From Stenocarpella maydis (taxonomy: Eukaryota > Ascomycota > Sordariomycetes > Diaporthales > Diaporthaceae): a stretch of DNA of 64,000 nt. Under the pieces are notes generated by a model. It worked only from the letters and a program-made list of their open reading frames with translations. It was not told the DNA's origin and ran no database searches. This document shows positions 1 through 11,846 of the stretch, piece after piece. The stretch lies in assembly GCA_002270565.1 (NCBI GenBank), contig NQMI01000032.1, positions 125,320 to 189,319 on the forward strand, read 5' to 3'. The translations under genes were made by a program, and so were the position numbers. How positions within the stretch are numbered: the first letter of the stretch is position 1; each line of letters begins with the position of its first letter.

Positions 1-1697
1 CAAGATTCTAAACCAACCTAATACTTTTCTACATTACATAGAAATAGCCATCCAGATTGATAACAGACTCTACAAATAATACTTAGAAAAGAAAGAATGA
101 ACTTCTAAACAACCTCTATTCTATAAATATAAACTAAATATAGGAAAGAAGTACTAGAAACTAAGCACCCAATAGGGATAGCACACAGGCCCTATAGAGC
201 TGGATGCTACCTAACGCAAAGATAAGAAAAGCATTAAGTACTATAACTATAATAAGATAGGATATTTCGCTTTAGAATATAGGGCTCTAAAGAAAAATAG
301 GGACTAGAAATTAATACTTAAAGAAACCCAACAAGCTAATAAAGCTACCCATTAGGCTAATATAGCCACCCATAAGGCATAAGGACTACCCAGGTCCAAA
401 TTACAATAGGAACTTACAAATAAGTACTATATCTATAGAACTACTATATATAACTAATACTAGATACATCCGGACCAGGACACAGATAAAGGACGCAACT
501 TTTACAACCCTGATAAAGAAGACCTTTATAATAATCTATACTTTTCACAATACACTAAGTCCCAGTATAAGAAATATAAGGATAAGGCTTAATAGTAACA
601 TATCCCGCCAGCAAAGAATCCCTAGAAGCCTAGGATGATATATATATTGCTTAGCTGGATAGCTTGCTTTAATAATAGCTATGCTACTCATTACAGTAAT
701 AGGAAGCTACTAGAGAGTTTCCTAAGAATGCCTCAGGAAAGCAGGGAAGAACCCTAGCGGTAGGAAACAGGGAGGAACTCCCGCAAACTAACTCTAGGAT
801 AGAAGAAAAAACTATCTCACGGGCCATACTTACGCCATAAATATAGTAAAAGGAACCGCAAGACTACCTAGGATAAGCACCCCTTTGTTATGGACCAACA
901 CACATTGGCGGCTGACTACCGCAGAAGACAACCCCGCAGGTCGGGAAGTGACCCCTAAAAGGAGCGCCCCGCCTGATCCAATTAGTAACGCCACCTTATT
1001 AGGGTTAGGGTTAGGGACCCACCACAATTGATAAGATCATTATTAATTCCATTAAGCAATACTTAATCAATAGGATTACCATCAATACTATCAATAATAA
1101 ATGAAGAGTTAGAATATATAAGAATATAATTATCACTATATTAAGTAGCTTTTATAGAATAAACTCTTTAGTTATCAATCTAAGTATTTAATCTTAATAT
1201 TAAATAGCCTTATAGCTAGTAATCATTATTAAGTTAATAATATTACTTAATAACTGCCTAATAACATATTCCAAATATAAACCCTTAATCTTTTAGGATT
1301 AATATACTTAGAAACCCCTTTAATCATTACATTTTGATAACTCTTATTTATATATTACTATGCAGACTTTAAGTAATATTACATATGAAACCCTTTATAA
1401 TATCAGACTCCGAAATAACCACTCCTACTTATAACCTTCTCTATAAGCTGGATGAACTTGCTAATAACGAGACTATAGACCCCTATATTCAGGAACTAGT
1501 TAATAAGGTTAAGTAGTTGCGCCTCCTTATAAAAAGTCAAGCTTAATATAATGCAGAAGTCAAATAGCTTTAATAGGAGATTACCACTCTTTAAGCTAGA
1601 GCCAATATCATTAACACCACAATCTAAATAAAAGAATATATTAAGCTTAATACTCTAGCCCCCTATAATAGGACTGCTGGATAACTTCAAGCATACT
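1..1697 (+). mobile_element. RIP-degraded Gypsy-like gag relics (plus strand)
   Basis: This AT-rich stretch has stops in every frame, yet retroelement gag traces can be read on the plus strand. At 239-292 the reading resembles a CCHC zinc knuckle in which the Cys and His positions all read as Tyr (TAC or TAT), as expected if TGC, TGT and CAT were changed by G-to-A and C-to-T transitions. At about 640-760 a segment resembles the stretch that follows the knuckle in fungal gag proteins (a Leu-Ser-Trp motif followed by Cys and His positions). From 1384 an ATG-started, stop-interrupted, helical-looking reading resembles a gag N-terminus and runs up to the left LTR of the Copia element. The knuckle lies upstream of the gag start, so at least two fragments are present. 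Family assignment is by pattern only. Confidence 0.5.
999..1016 (+). repeat. Interstitial telomere-like repeat, three perfect TTAGGG units
   Basis: Three exact TTAGGG units lie at the end of a short GC-richer patch (about 880-1025) within AT-rich transposon relics. TTAGGG is the telomere repeat of most filamentous ascomycetes. The G-rich strand is on the plus strand. Confidence 0.85.
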
Positions 1698-1902
1698 TGT
1701 TGGAATAGCACTTAGGATCGCACATCAGTATGGGGACGAGGTGGCTTAGTCAGCCACCTAGGTACCGCACAGAGGCCTTAAGCCCCTACCATATGCTTCC
1801 CCTCCCTCATTTCAGAACCTAGATAGATCATCAAATAACAAAACCAGTTCAACAACCACTATATATACATACTAACAGCCATATAGCAAAGGCCATTCAA
1901 CA
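1698..1902 (+). repeat. Left LTR of the Copia element
   Basis: This LTR begins TGTTG and ends CAACA, a perfect 5-bp terminal inverted repeat with the usual TG...CA ends. It has the same length as the copy at 9840-10044. By eye the two differ at about 17 positions, all C/T or G/A transitions, with no insertion or deletion. Confidence 0.9.
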
Positions 1903-2633
1903 CTAATCAGTAATTACTTAGCGCAATTACAGATTGGCAAGAGTAAAGAGACAAGCCCCCATACAACTCTCTAGCTACACTACCAAACGAGAATCAGGAA
2001 GCAGAACAGCCAGAGTCATATACTTATACTAAAAGCCTAGGGATCTCCTCAACCAAGCCGCAGCATAGCACAAGAAAGGAGGTCACCTAAAAAACAATCT
2101 CTATCTATCTTATATAAATCACACCTATTACTATTAAATAAGGATCAGGAGATAATACAAGAGGTAATCCATATAAGTAAAAAGAAGGAGTATACACAAC
2201 TATATAATAAAATACCTTAACTCATACAAACTAATATAGAAACTATTAAGATATTAGCCATATCAAACAACCCTAAAGAGAATATTCCCAGACCTTCCAG
2301 CCAGAATATAGAAAAACCACCTCCCATAATCACATATAAAGAAATAGCTAAAGGGAGTATAATACCAATCTTAAGGTAGCAACAACAGACAGACCTATAA
2401 TTCTAAGACAAGAATAAGATCAACCTAGAAGAACCACCCTTAAAGATACACCTTACTATATACTTCACACAAGTCCTAATAAAGGATACCCAACTACAAC
2501 TACACAGGAATCTACTCCTAGACTCCCTAATTAAAGACTTCAAGGAGTAGACTACCCACCAATTTAATTAGATCCCTTATACATTCAAGAAAGAGCTACT
2601 TCACCTAATCAGCAAAGAGGGAATATAAACACT

Positions 2634-3185
2634 TGTTAAACGGAACCGCTCAGCAGGGCGTTGGTACTCCGTGCAAGGAGTTACCCTAGACTTCGTTGTA
2701 AGGAGTTACCCTAGACTTCCTAGCAAGGAGTTACCCTAGACTTGCGAGTCAGGCGATTTTCGCTAAGTACGCCCAGTGCGTGCGTGACGCAAGATGAGTT
2801 TGGTGGCCGTGAGTCGATTATTTTGGCCTGCATTTGCACCTTAATTCAGACCTCTGCATTACCCTTATTTCTTACCCAAAAAGTATATGACTTAGTGCAT
2901 TGGATAGCCTGATTTCTGAAGTTTGTATGTACTTAATTTGGGCATTGCTAGGGCTATGGTTGGCTGGCTGCTTGGAACCAAAGATGGTGTGTTGGAAGGG
3001 CGAATTTTCCGGCATTTGCAAATTTGCACCAGAGCCGACCGCAGCGTGCCCAGGGGTGAGACGACGTCGGAGGGTATATAAGGAGGGCTTACAGAAGCCC
3101 AACTTAATTCAATACAAAGTTGTCCAGACCATTGTCAATCGTCCCAATTCGCCTCAGAGCACCACACTGCGACCCTGCCGAAACA
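2634..3185. repeat. GC-normal island inside the Copia element, possible solo LTR
   Basis: This block of roughly 550 bp has ordinary base composition and few RIP marks, in sharp contrast to its surroundings. It starts TGTTAAACGG, ends near CCGAAACA, holds three 25-bp tandem repeats (2673-2747) and carries a TATA-like GTATATAAGG at about 3074. These traits fit a promoter-bearing solo LTR of a younger element. The hexamer AAACAC occurs at both borders (2627-2632 and 3181-3186) but does not sit exactly outside TG...CA ends, so a target duplication is not proven. The open frames of 76 and 97 codons here match nothing I recognise and are not called as genes. Confidence 0.5.
2673..2747. repeat. Three tandem 25-bp repeats
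   Basis: Three near-identical 25-bp units share the core AGGAGTTACCCTAGACTT. They start at 2673, 2698 and 2723 and differ at a few positions at unit ends. They lie in the GC-normal island and resemble the enhancer-like direct repeats found in some LTRs. Confidence 0.9.
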
Positions 3186-6100
3186 CACGCTGAACTGAAT
3201 GCTATTCTATAGCACAAATTCATCAGAACACTAAGAGGATCCTATTCAGCAAGAATCATACAACTTATTAAGGCTAAAAAGGCAAGCTACAGGCAGCCAC
3301 AGCAAACTCAATAAACCCCACCTGGCCCCATACAAGCCACAATATCACCAGCTAGACAGCAATCAATACAACCCATACAAGCAACTATTAAGCCGCACAA
3401 ATAATAATAACAATCTTATTCACATAAAGCCTCCCAAACTGCACGAGCACAAATAGCAGAAACCTATCCCATATAATAGATACCTCTCAATACAAAATAT
3501 ATACAAAAGGTAGGCAATTTCCCACAGCAGCCAGACACCATACTTACCGCACAATCCGTTTATATAGATAGTGCTCCATACAACCTACCTCCAACCCAAA
3601 TAATCTATAACGGGCCAATCAACCCCCAAGCTATAACCAACTTCCATAAAGAATAGAGGAAGGAATATAACTATATAAAGAGGCTATACAACCTATTATA
3701 TAATAAAGCATAAATCTTTATAAGGTACTACAGAAGATTATAAATCCAAAAGGATTAATACCATATAGTCTTCCCAGATATACTCTCAAACCATACAGAG
3801 AACTTATACCTCTCCTATATAGGCCCAGACAAGATATAGAAGGAAATATATAATCTAATGGATATATACTTTAACACAAATACCAATTATAGCTAGTACT
3901 AGGCAGATTGGACAACTATATCCTTTATATAAGTTAAAAGGGAGAATCCAGAGAAAACACTCCCAGAAGTACTAGAGGTACTTCTCAACAAACTCCAATT
4001 CACACAACAGGCCCTAAGAGAGGGATACTAAGGAGAGATTGCACTCCATACAACAGTTTCCCAAGCATATTGTGCAATACCAGAGCTTAAATATACCCTA
4101 ATAAACCAGAAACCAACATACAAAGCCCTATTTACAGACCTTCAAGTAACAATCCAAGTTACTATAAAGAGAAACTTAACCCAACAATTTATTACCCAAG
4201 ATAAAGCAAAAATCAACTTTATAAATAGAAAGTATACATCAAACTTTAACAACCACTAAAAGCCTTTATATAATCACCCCTAAATAAGCTCTTCATACAA
4301 TTATCCACAGCCTAATAAGGGCCGGTTTCCACAATAACCCCTCATACAACCAGAGCAACAACCATACCCATCACAATAACCATTCAGACCACCTCATATA
4401 ATAAGCCAACTAAAGAAGTACTTTATATGTAAGAAGGAAGGGTGCTAATCTACTAACCACTCTAAAAAGGAGCGGAATAATACATAAGGCCAATACCTAT
4501 AAGCATACAATAACCTTAATCAGGAACCTCCTTAGGGAGAGAGCGAATTTCAATTATTTATACTTAACTATAAGGGGGAGGACCCAGATCTTAACTATAT
4601 AGAAGACTAACTATAGGATTTATGGGGCTCAGAGGATAAAGACACACCCCAACAGCACCTTATTAATGCAGCATTTAATTACTGCACAACAGGTAAAGAT
4701 ATCTACTTAGCTCTAAGGATGACTACTGCAAAAAGCTTTATACTATATAACCCATATAGTACAACATATCAAGGGGAACTCTAGGATACTGGGGTAGCTA
4801 AATTTTCAATAGTAGGGAAGCCCTAGGCACTAGTATATATATAAGAGAACCCTAGTATAACAATCAACTAGAAGAAGGATATAGTAAGAGTTAAGTTTAG
4901 ACTAGCAAATATAATTACTTCTATTGGGATGATCAAGCTAAGGAACCAACTTAGAGAGATAACCTACTATATTATAAATACCTTAACTCCATTCCTATTC
5001 TTACTATATAATACTAATAAACTAAAGGCCTACTTCAATAATACTGTAAATATTATTATATAAGGGAATACCTTACTCCTAATTATATAAAAATAGGGAT
5101 ATGCTTTCTTTAACCTCAGCTATATAGAGGCTAGAGCCTTCCTTACTAAACCTTAGCTATAGCAACTTTATAGGCGCTTTAACCATCCCTATATAGAGAA
5201 ACTATATAGACTTCTTAGAAGTATAGGATATAATGATGTTAAGAAAGCCATTCTGGAGAGAATTAAGAAATTCTACTACTACTGCCAGATATATAACCCA
5301 GCCCTAAAATAATTCAAATTCTTTATTAAGAATGAAAGCTACTTTAATTATAAAGTGGTAATTAATATTATATAACTTAGAGAGAAGAATGCCCTATATA
5401 TAATTAATATAGATATAAACTTCTAAGTAGTAATATTCCTTAGATCTATATCCGCATGAAATACCTAGGATGCACTCTATAAATGCTAGATCTATACCTA
5501 CATCAGCCTACCTAATCACATTATATATAACCCAGGGATAAACTTCACATTAGAGGAGTTCCATACAAATGTAAAGATTATAAGGATCTTATGCAAAGAG
5601 ATGCTGGTAGAGGTATACTAGGCCGTAGGGAAAGTTGAGTGGTTATATGAACCTCTAAAAAGGGCGTATAAAATCCTTTATATAGAGATTAATAAAGCTA
5701 TAGATAATAAGATAATCCTATAGATGGCAATTAAGGCCCTAAATGATATAGCTAGGCCAAGTGGATTTATACCAACCCTCCTAGTATTTGGTACCTACCC
5801 TCAAGTCTCATATAAATCTCCACCATCTCCAGATATTACTTAAAGGACAAGAGCCATATAAAAGGCTATAAAGATGCTTTAAACCATCCATACGGAAATC
5901 AAGGTCAGCCATACAATTAATACTAGGAATGGACCAGATACCCATACTATACTATCCTTACCCCTCTAAAGCAAAGTCCTTATCTAGAGAGAAAATAAAG
6001 GCTGGAGAGAACTATATAAGCTGGAAGCTATCTATGGGCATACTGTAACAATTAGTATGGTAAACGGACCTATACAATTCCGGGCTATATATACCAAACT

Positions 6101-9100
6101 ATACCTTTATATAGCTAAACTAGCTATATGGGATAACCTGGATATATAAGAAGCTATCACTATATAACAGCCAACCCAAGCCAGGAAGAAAGGCAGGCCT
6201 AGGAAGGAAGCTACCCAGATGCAGCCAAATCAGCACAGCAGACCCAGGAGAGCAACCACATAATACACATATCTATCAACTATATAACTACCAGCAACTA
6301 CTTTCTTAACCTAAAAAGAAAGGGACTTATATAACCTAGCTATCAAGCTAAGGGAAGATAATATCATCACCAGCCTAGGCAAGCTATTTAAAGAATCCAA
6401 TGCCCTTAAGATTAACACTCTAGCCAGCAAAGACGTATTTAAATTTGTAAAGTATGACCCAAAGATATACGGACATCTGAGAATCTTTAATATGCAAATA
6501 GTATAAGAAGTTAAAAATAGGTTAACCAAGCTGATTGAGAAATCAAGGCTAGTTATATAGGGCTTTAGGGATAAAGAAAAACATACAATACTAATATAAG
6601 CCCTAACTATCTAGAGGATAAGCTAGAGACTGATTCTAGCCCTAGGGCTAACACTCATTCAATCATACAGATACCAAGGCGAACTACGGGACATCACACA
6701 AGCCTACACCCAAGCTAAAGATATACTAACCCATATGATTATTATATAACTACCCCTAAAGCTTAAGGACAGATACCCCCCAGATACAATCCTCATCATT
6801 AGGAAACCACTATACAGCCTAGCCAAGGCAGGCCTACATTAGTATAAAACCTACCACACCCACCATATAGAGGCCCTAAAAATGAAGATCTTTACATACA
6901 ACCCATGCCTCCTATTTACCACTAATGGGCCATATAACTTTAGCATCTTAGGGATGCAAACGGATAATACCTTCTTATTTATAATACCAATATTCTTTAA
7001 GAGGGAGGAAGATAAGCTAAGAAAGAAAAAGTTCCATATAAAGCTAAAGGAAGTTCTAATACCTAAAAAGCTGATAGAATTTAATAGTGGAAGGATTGAG
7101 TTGGATGAAGAGAACATCTTATTTATATAAAAAGGATAAGCCACACAATTGGAACTAATCAACCCCCATACAGACGATGCAGCCCAGCAGTACATTGCCC
7201 AGAGAGCCTAAGGGGCATATATTGCCTTAATCTGCCAACTAGAGTCATCATATAATCTTTCCACAGCTATATAAATCAGGGATCCTAAGGAGAAAGATAT
7301 AGAAGCCTTAAATATATGAATTAAGTAGCAGAAGGAGAACCCTAATAGGGGGATCAAATTTATATTACTTAATTTAAGCTATATAAAGCTCTACATCTTT
7401 ACAAACAGATCCTTTGCTAATAATAAGGACCTTAGCTCACAGCTAGGATTTATTATTGCTATAGTGATGGAAGAAGACTGTATGGAGACTGACTTTAAGA
7501 TCTATGGAAACATTATCTACTGGAGCTTAATAAAGTGCAAGTAAGTCATATAAAGCGTACTAGCAAGCAAGCTGTATGGAATGATAACAGGGTTCAATAG
7601 CAGCATAGCACTTAATATAATAATCAACTGAATCTTTAACTATCTAAAGGTACCAAGAATACTAGTAGTGATCTATATGGACTTATGATTACTATATAAA
7701 TGCCTAATAAAGCTTGGTATAACTGATGAGAAGAGGCTGATGATTAATATTATATTACTAAGAGAAGCATATGAGAGGAAGGAGATATCAGAAGTATAAT
7801 GGATTAATAGGAAGAATAACCTAGCAGATGCTTGTATAAAGAAAGTCCCAAATGGAGTACTAAAGCGGCTGATTATAATAAACACCCTAAGGATTAGAGT
7901 TAAGGCATATATTAAGCGCCTGAATGGGAAGAAGTAGGTAGTCTATACGAAAAGGGGGAGGAATTAGAGAGGGGGTCTGAATGTATAAAGGATAGGCTGT
8001 AGAAAATAGGGGGTCTGTATGGAAGAAAATATTAAGAATCTAGACTTATATAGAAGTTAGAACTAAGCTAGAATAGAGCTAGAATTAAGCCGGAATGGAG
8101 CTAGAATTAAAATAAAACTAAGATAAAACTAAGCTGGAATGGAGCTAGAACTAAGATGGAATTAAGCTAGACTAATGGATTTTTAACTTATATGAAGCTA
8201 GATAACACCCGGACAGAGGAAGATAGGCCCTATATGGAGCTAGATATAACCTAAATACCTAAGGATAGGACCTTAACAGATAAAAATAAGACTCAAACGG
8301 ACCTTAACATGGCCTAAACATACCAAGATAAGCCTTAGATAAAGATAGATAAAGCTAGAACATATAAAGATAAGCCACTAAGAACCCATACCAACACTCA
8401 GACTGCAATCCATATAATTAAAAAGTAGTAAGAGGGAAGTTCAAATTTCATAATATATAATATAGAAAGTATATTATACAACTTAACCCTCTATTCCACC
8501 ACACAGAACGCCAACCTTCTGAAAATCACTATATAACCTAGAACTACCTACTCCACTACATAGCCAAAGGCACAAGGATTAATGATAAGCTCAGCCTCTT
8601 CCGCCTTAATCTCCTGCTTAATATCCTCTATAGTTACAGGATTCCAGGAGGACCCCTTGCTATTATCACCTAAACCACCACCCCACTAATTTCCACACCC
8701 TATATAACTAGCATCAGCCTTATACTTCTTATAATAGGGATACTTCCAAGCTAATAACTGCTAGATACAGGTTGTATAAGCACCCCCCTGGAAGCCTGGA
8801 ATTCATATATAATTCTTGAATTTATAAGTCTCAGGCTTGCACCTTAGGCATTTCTCGCCAACCCGCTTACTACACAACTGGATTAGGATCGCATGGAAGT
8901 AGCTCGAATAATAAAGGAGGTAGGCAATAACATTAGCTCTAAATATATTAATATCCATCAGAATGCAAATATTATATAAGGGAAGGGCAGCAACCATATA
9001 CTCAGCCTCCTATTATATTTATACAAAGGTTAGAAATATAGTAAAGGAGGGGAAAGGGCTTATATAAATATTAATGCAAAGGGTAGTAAGAAGAGTCCAA

Positions 9101-9839
9101 TTTATAAAGTTACCAATCGGGAGAGTTACAATGCAGCAGCTAGCAGTCAGGCTAGGCACAGAATTCAAGACGCTAAAGAGCAGCTCTAGTAGGTAAGCAC
9201 TACCCATTAGTAAAGGAACCAAAGGTGCTGCTATAACAGATACAGGCCCAACAGGAGGTACAATAGGCAAGATAAGCAAGCCATAAGGGCCACAAGAAGA
9301 AGAGGGCAAGCTAGAAGATATCATATAAATAAGAAAATTTTATTAAATGAGTTAAAGAAGAAGAAGTAATCATATAAATATATACCAAAGGTTTATATAT
9401 AGGTATATAGGTATTATATAATGAAGAAAGAAAGAAGGAAAGAAAGAGAGAGAGAGAAAGAAAGAAAGAGGTTTTATATTAGGGAGGAAGCATATAACAC
9501 TAGCATCCCTAGCTAGCAACAAGTTAGTTACACAAGTGAGTAACTCACAAAGGAGACATCTTACTAGGGATGTACTTCTTTTTACTCCTTCTATATATAT
9601 AAAGGGCTATAGAGTAAGGATAATAAGGGAAGTATAGGTAATTAGAAGTAGAAGAGATATTAAATAACGACTAATATCAGCCAAGTAGTTAGAGGTCGCA
9701 AGCAGTATATAAAGTGAAAAGCAGCACAACCTATAGGAGGAGAGGAGGGAGATTTCACTAAGAAGGAAGGTATACGAGCAGTTCAACCTGCTTAGAGGCT
9801 GAAAGGAAAATATGCGATCACAAAAGAAAAGATCCCCAG

Positions 9840-10044
9840 TATTAAAATAGCACTTAGGATCGCACATCAGTATGGGGACAAGGTGGCTTAGTCAGCCACC
9901 TAGGTACCGTACGGAGGCCTTAAGCCCCTGCCGTATGCTTCCCCTCCCTCGTTTCAGAACCTAAATAGATCATCAAATAACAGAACCAGTTCGACAACCA
10001 CTGTACATACGTACCAACAGCCATATGGCAAAGGCCATTCAACA
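9840..10044 (+). repeat. Right LTR of the Copia element
   Basis: This is the 205-bp partner of the left LTR. It begins TATTAAAATAG where the left copy has TGTTGGAATAG, so the start carries three G-to-A changes. It ends CAACA. A purine-rich run just upstream (about 9818-9832) could be the remnant of the polypurine tract that primes plus-strand synthesis. Confidence 0.9.
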
Positions 10045-10584
10045 CTTTTATATAATTTAATAATAAATTAAACCCTGATTTTTTAATATATTTAAAAAGA
10101 ATTACTAATTTTATAAATTAGAATAAAGTAAGAATAATATCTAATTATAAATTAATATTTTTGTTTTCTATAATTTTAGTAATTAAAGTTATTATAGATA
10201 AATTATGCTTATTCTTAGTAGATGGTTTAGTTAATCAGATAAAATCGACTAATTTCTTAAGGAGATCACTTTATAACCTATTTCTATTGCTTATCCCGCT
10301 GTCTATCATTATTCTCATAATATCCTTACATTAATATTTATCTCTCTGGTTACGTGGACCCGCCTGAAGCCTTTGTTCTCTGGTGCTTTTACATTCCGTT
10401 ACTACATATGTTATAAGAACAAGGGACAAAAGATATTAGGATAACCCTTTGAGTAACATCCTTCACAGAATTACAGGGTATAATTCGCAGAGTAGCTTAT
10501 GATTTGCATGAAATAACATACTCATACATTTCATGTCACAGGTTTAATTTATTTGACTAGAGATTTTAATCAATTCTCCACACC
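10045..10584. other. AT-rich to normal transition, no gene seen
   Basis: The first 250 bases are very AT-rich and stop-filled. From about 10,300 the composition becomes normal, leading into the next ORF. I see no clear continuation of the gag relic that precedes the left LTR, and no recognisable feature. Confidence 0.5.
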
Positions 10585-11846
10585 TTGCCCAAGATGGCGA
10601 ACCCAGATCATCGACCTGCCTACGATGCTCCTGTTGTACCTGCACAACTTGCGGTTGAACAAGATGGGGCAGACGATAACTTGAATCGCAGGCCCCCGCC
10701 TCCTCGGCCTGGGTATCACCCCGATGTCCGTGCGAAATTAAGTGGATATGAGACTGTACTTCCAGGTGGAAGCTGGACTGTTAACAAGGATAGCGACCCC
10801 CACGGTCTCATAGCAGAACTCCGGGCTCGGGCGCAAGGTGTCTATTGGGATAGAGCGCCTAGCAACCCGAGGGCCAGGACTCTCTACGCCTTGAGACGCA
10901 GAAACAACAAAAGCTACAAGCTGCTCACTCCTAATCTTTACTCCGATATACGGCTTATCGGCAGTGCATCCAAGGACAACAGCATTGCGAACATGGCTCC
11001 CCTGATTGTTACGGCCAAGCAAAATACGAACCTGCTCAAATCTGATATCGCCCATTTCCTGCGATCGAAAGGGGTGATCGAGTACAGGATCATGGATGCA
11101 CTCTTTGCGGCTGTTGCGGCTGTACCAAATGTTAGAGGTCCGGAGGCATGCTATGATTACGGGAGCGCTATCAGGGCAGAGACGGTGGCCCTGCCTGCCA
11201 TCACCTGGGACCACATCCTTCGAAAGTTCCAGCACCTGGAAGGGGAGGGTCCTCCTCCCTCTATTCTCTCTAGTTATATGCCAGATTTTATCGACCCTAC
11301 TACCTCTCAGCTGGGCGACCCAACGAACATTCATCCCACATTAAAGGCAGCACATTCCATTCTCCTCCCGATACGCGTGCACGCGGACCACTGGATGTTT
11401 GCCTTATCAACAACGAACGCAGGACTACCGTGATTGTCAATTCGGATTTTGCTGGCAGGGATGCTCTAGAAGACTATCGGAAGGTGGAGAAGTATCTGCA
11501 TTATTGGAACTCGCAAAACCTGGCGCACAATCCTACGTTCTACCCGGATATGTGGCACACCATTCACGCGCCTGGGGTGACTCTTGTACGGCAAAACCGG
11601 CTCGCGTCAAGTGGCTTGGCTAGTGTACTAGGTGCCATTCTCGTCATTTGTGAGGTGGATCCAGAAAAGCATGCAGATGTTTCCGCAACTGATGTAAGGG
11701 CTTTCTTTGCGGCTGTCCTGGCAGAAGGTGGTTTCCGTGGGGCGTATTATTTTCCTCATCAGAATGCAGATGGTATACTTGCTTGGGGCAGTCTATTTAA
11801 TGATCGTGGGTTCATGGATGACTTGCAAAGACCCGTTATTGTGTAA
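10585..11846 (+). pseudogene. Ulp1/C48-like peptidase-fold protein, frame broken at 11398-11400
   Basis: Two overlapping frames make one protein of about 420 residues if a single T is missing from the TTT at 11398-11400. The first frame (10585 to about 11400) is a 270-residue N-terminal part with no family I recognise. Across the break the reading becomes His-Trp-Met-Phe-Cys-Leu-Ile-Asn, then Asn-Ser-Asp, then Arg-Gln-Asn and Ser-Ser-Gly. This resembles the His-Trp, Asp, Gln and Cys-Gly order of Ulp1-type SUMO/ubiquitin-like cysteine proteases, but Ser stands where the nucleophilic Cys is expected, so it may be inactive. Total length (1262 bp, one short of a multiple of three) fits a one-base loss. 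No intron explains it. The ORF sits beside the transposon block. The family call is tentative. Confidence 0.45.

Larger units (their letters stand above)
1698..10044 (+). mobile_element. Ty1/copia LTR retrotransposon, complete but RIP-inactivated
   Basis: Two 205-bp direct repeats bound 7,937 bp of internal sequence. Reading through stops on the plus strand gives the copia order. A gag zinc knuckle lies near 4420-4470 (one Cys reads Tyr and one Trp codon is a stop). An aspartic protease-like Asp-Thr-Gly lies near 4780. Integrase-like sequence runs from about 5160 to 6200, including a zinc-binding-like part and a core with the fungal copia pattern around Pro-Thr-Leu-Leu-Val-Phe-Gly. Reverse transcriptase spans about 6480-7130 and RNase H about 7380-7640 (Ser-Phe-Ala-Asn-Asn-Lys-Asp-Leu). 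Integrase before reverse transcriptase distinguishes copia from Gypsy. Dozens of TAA and TAG codons make it non-coding. No clear target-site duplication is visible (ATACT before, CTTTT after), so either it has mutated or the ends differ slightly. Confidence 0.87.

Noticed and set aside
2673..2747. CRISPR-like array of short repeats
   Set aside because: The three 25-bp units are directly adjacent with no spacers, and the host is a eukaryote.
6882..7130. Small plus-strand ORF of 82 codons
   Set aside because: It is a stop-free fragment of the dead Copia reverse transcriptase, not a gene.
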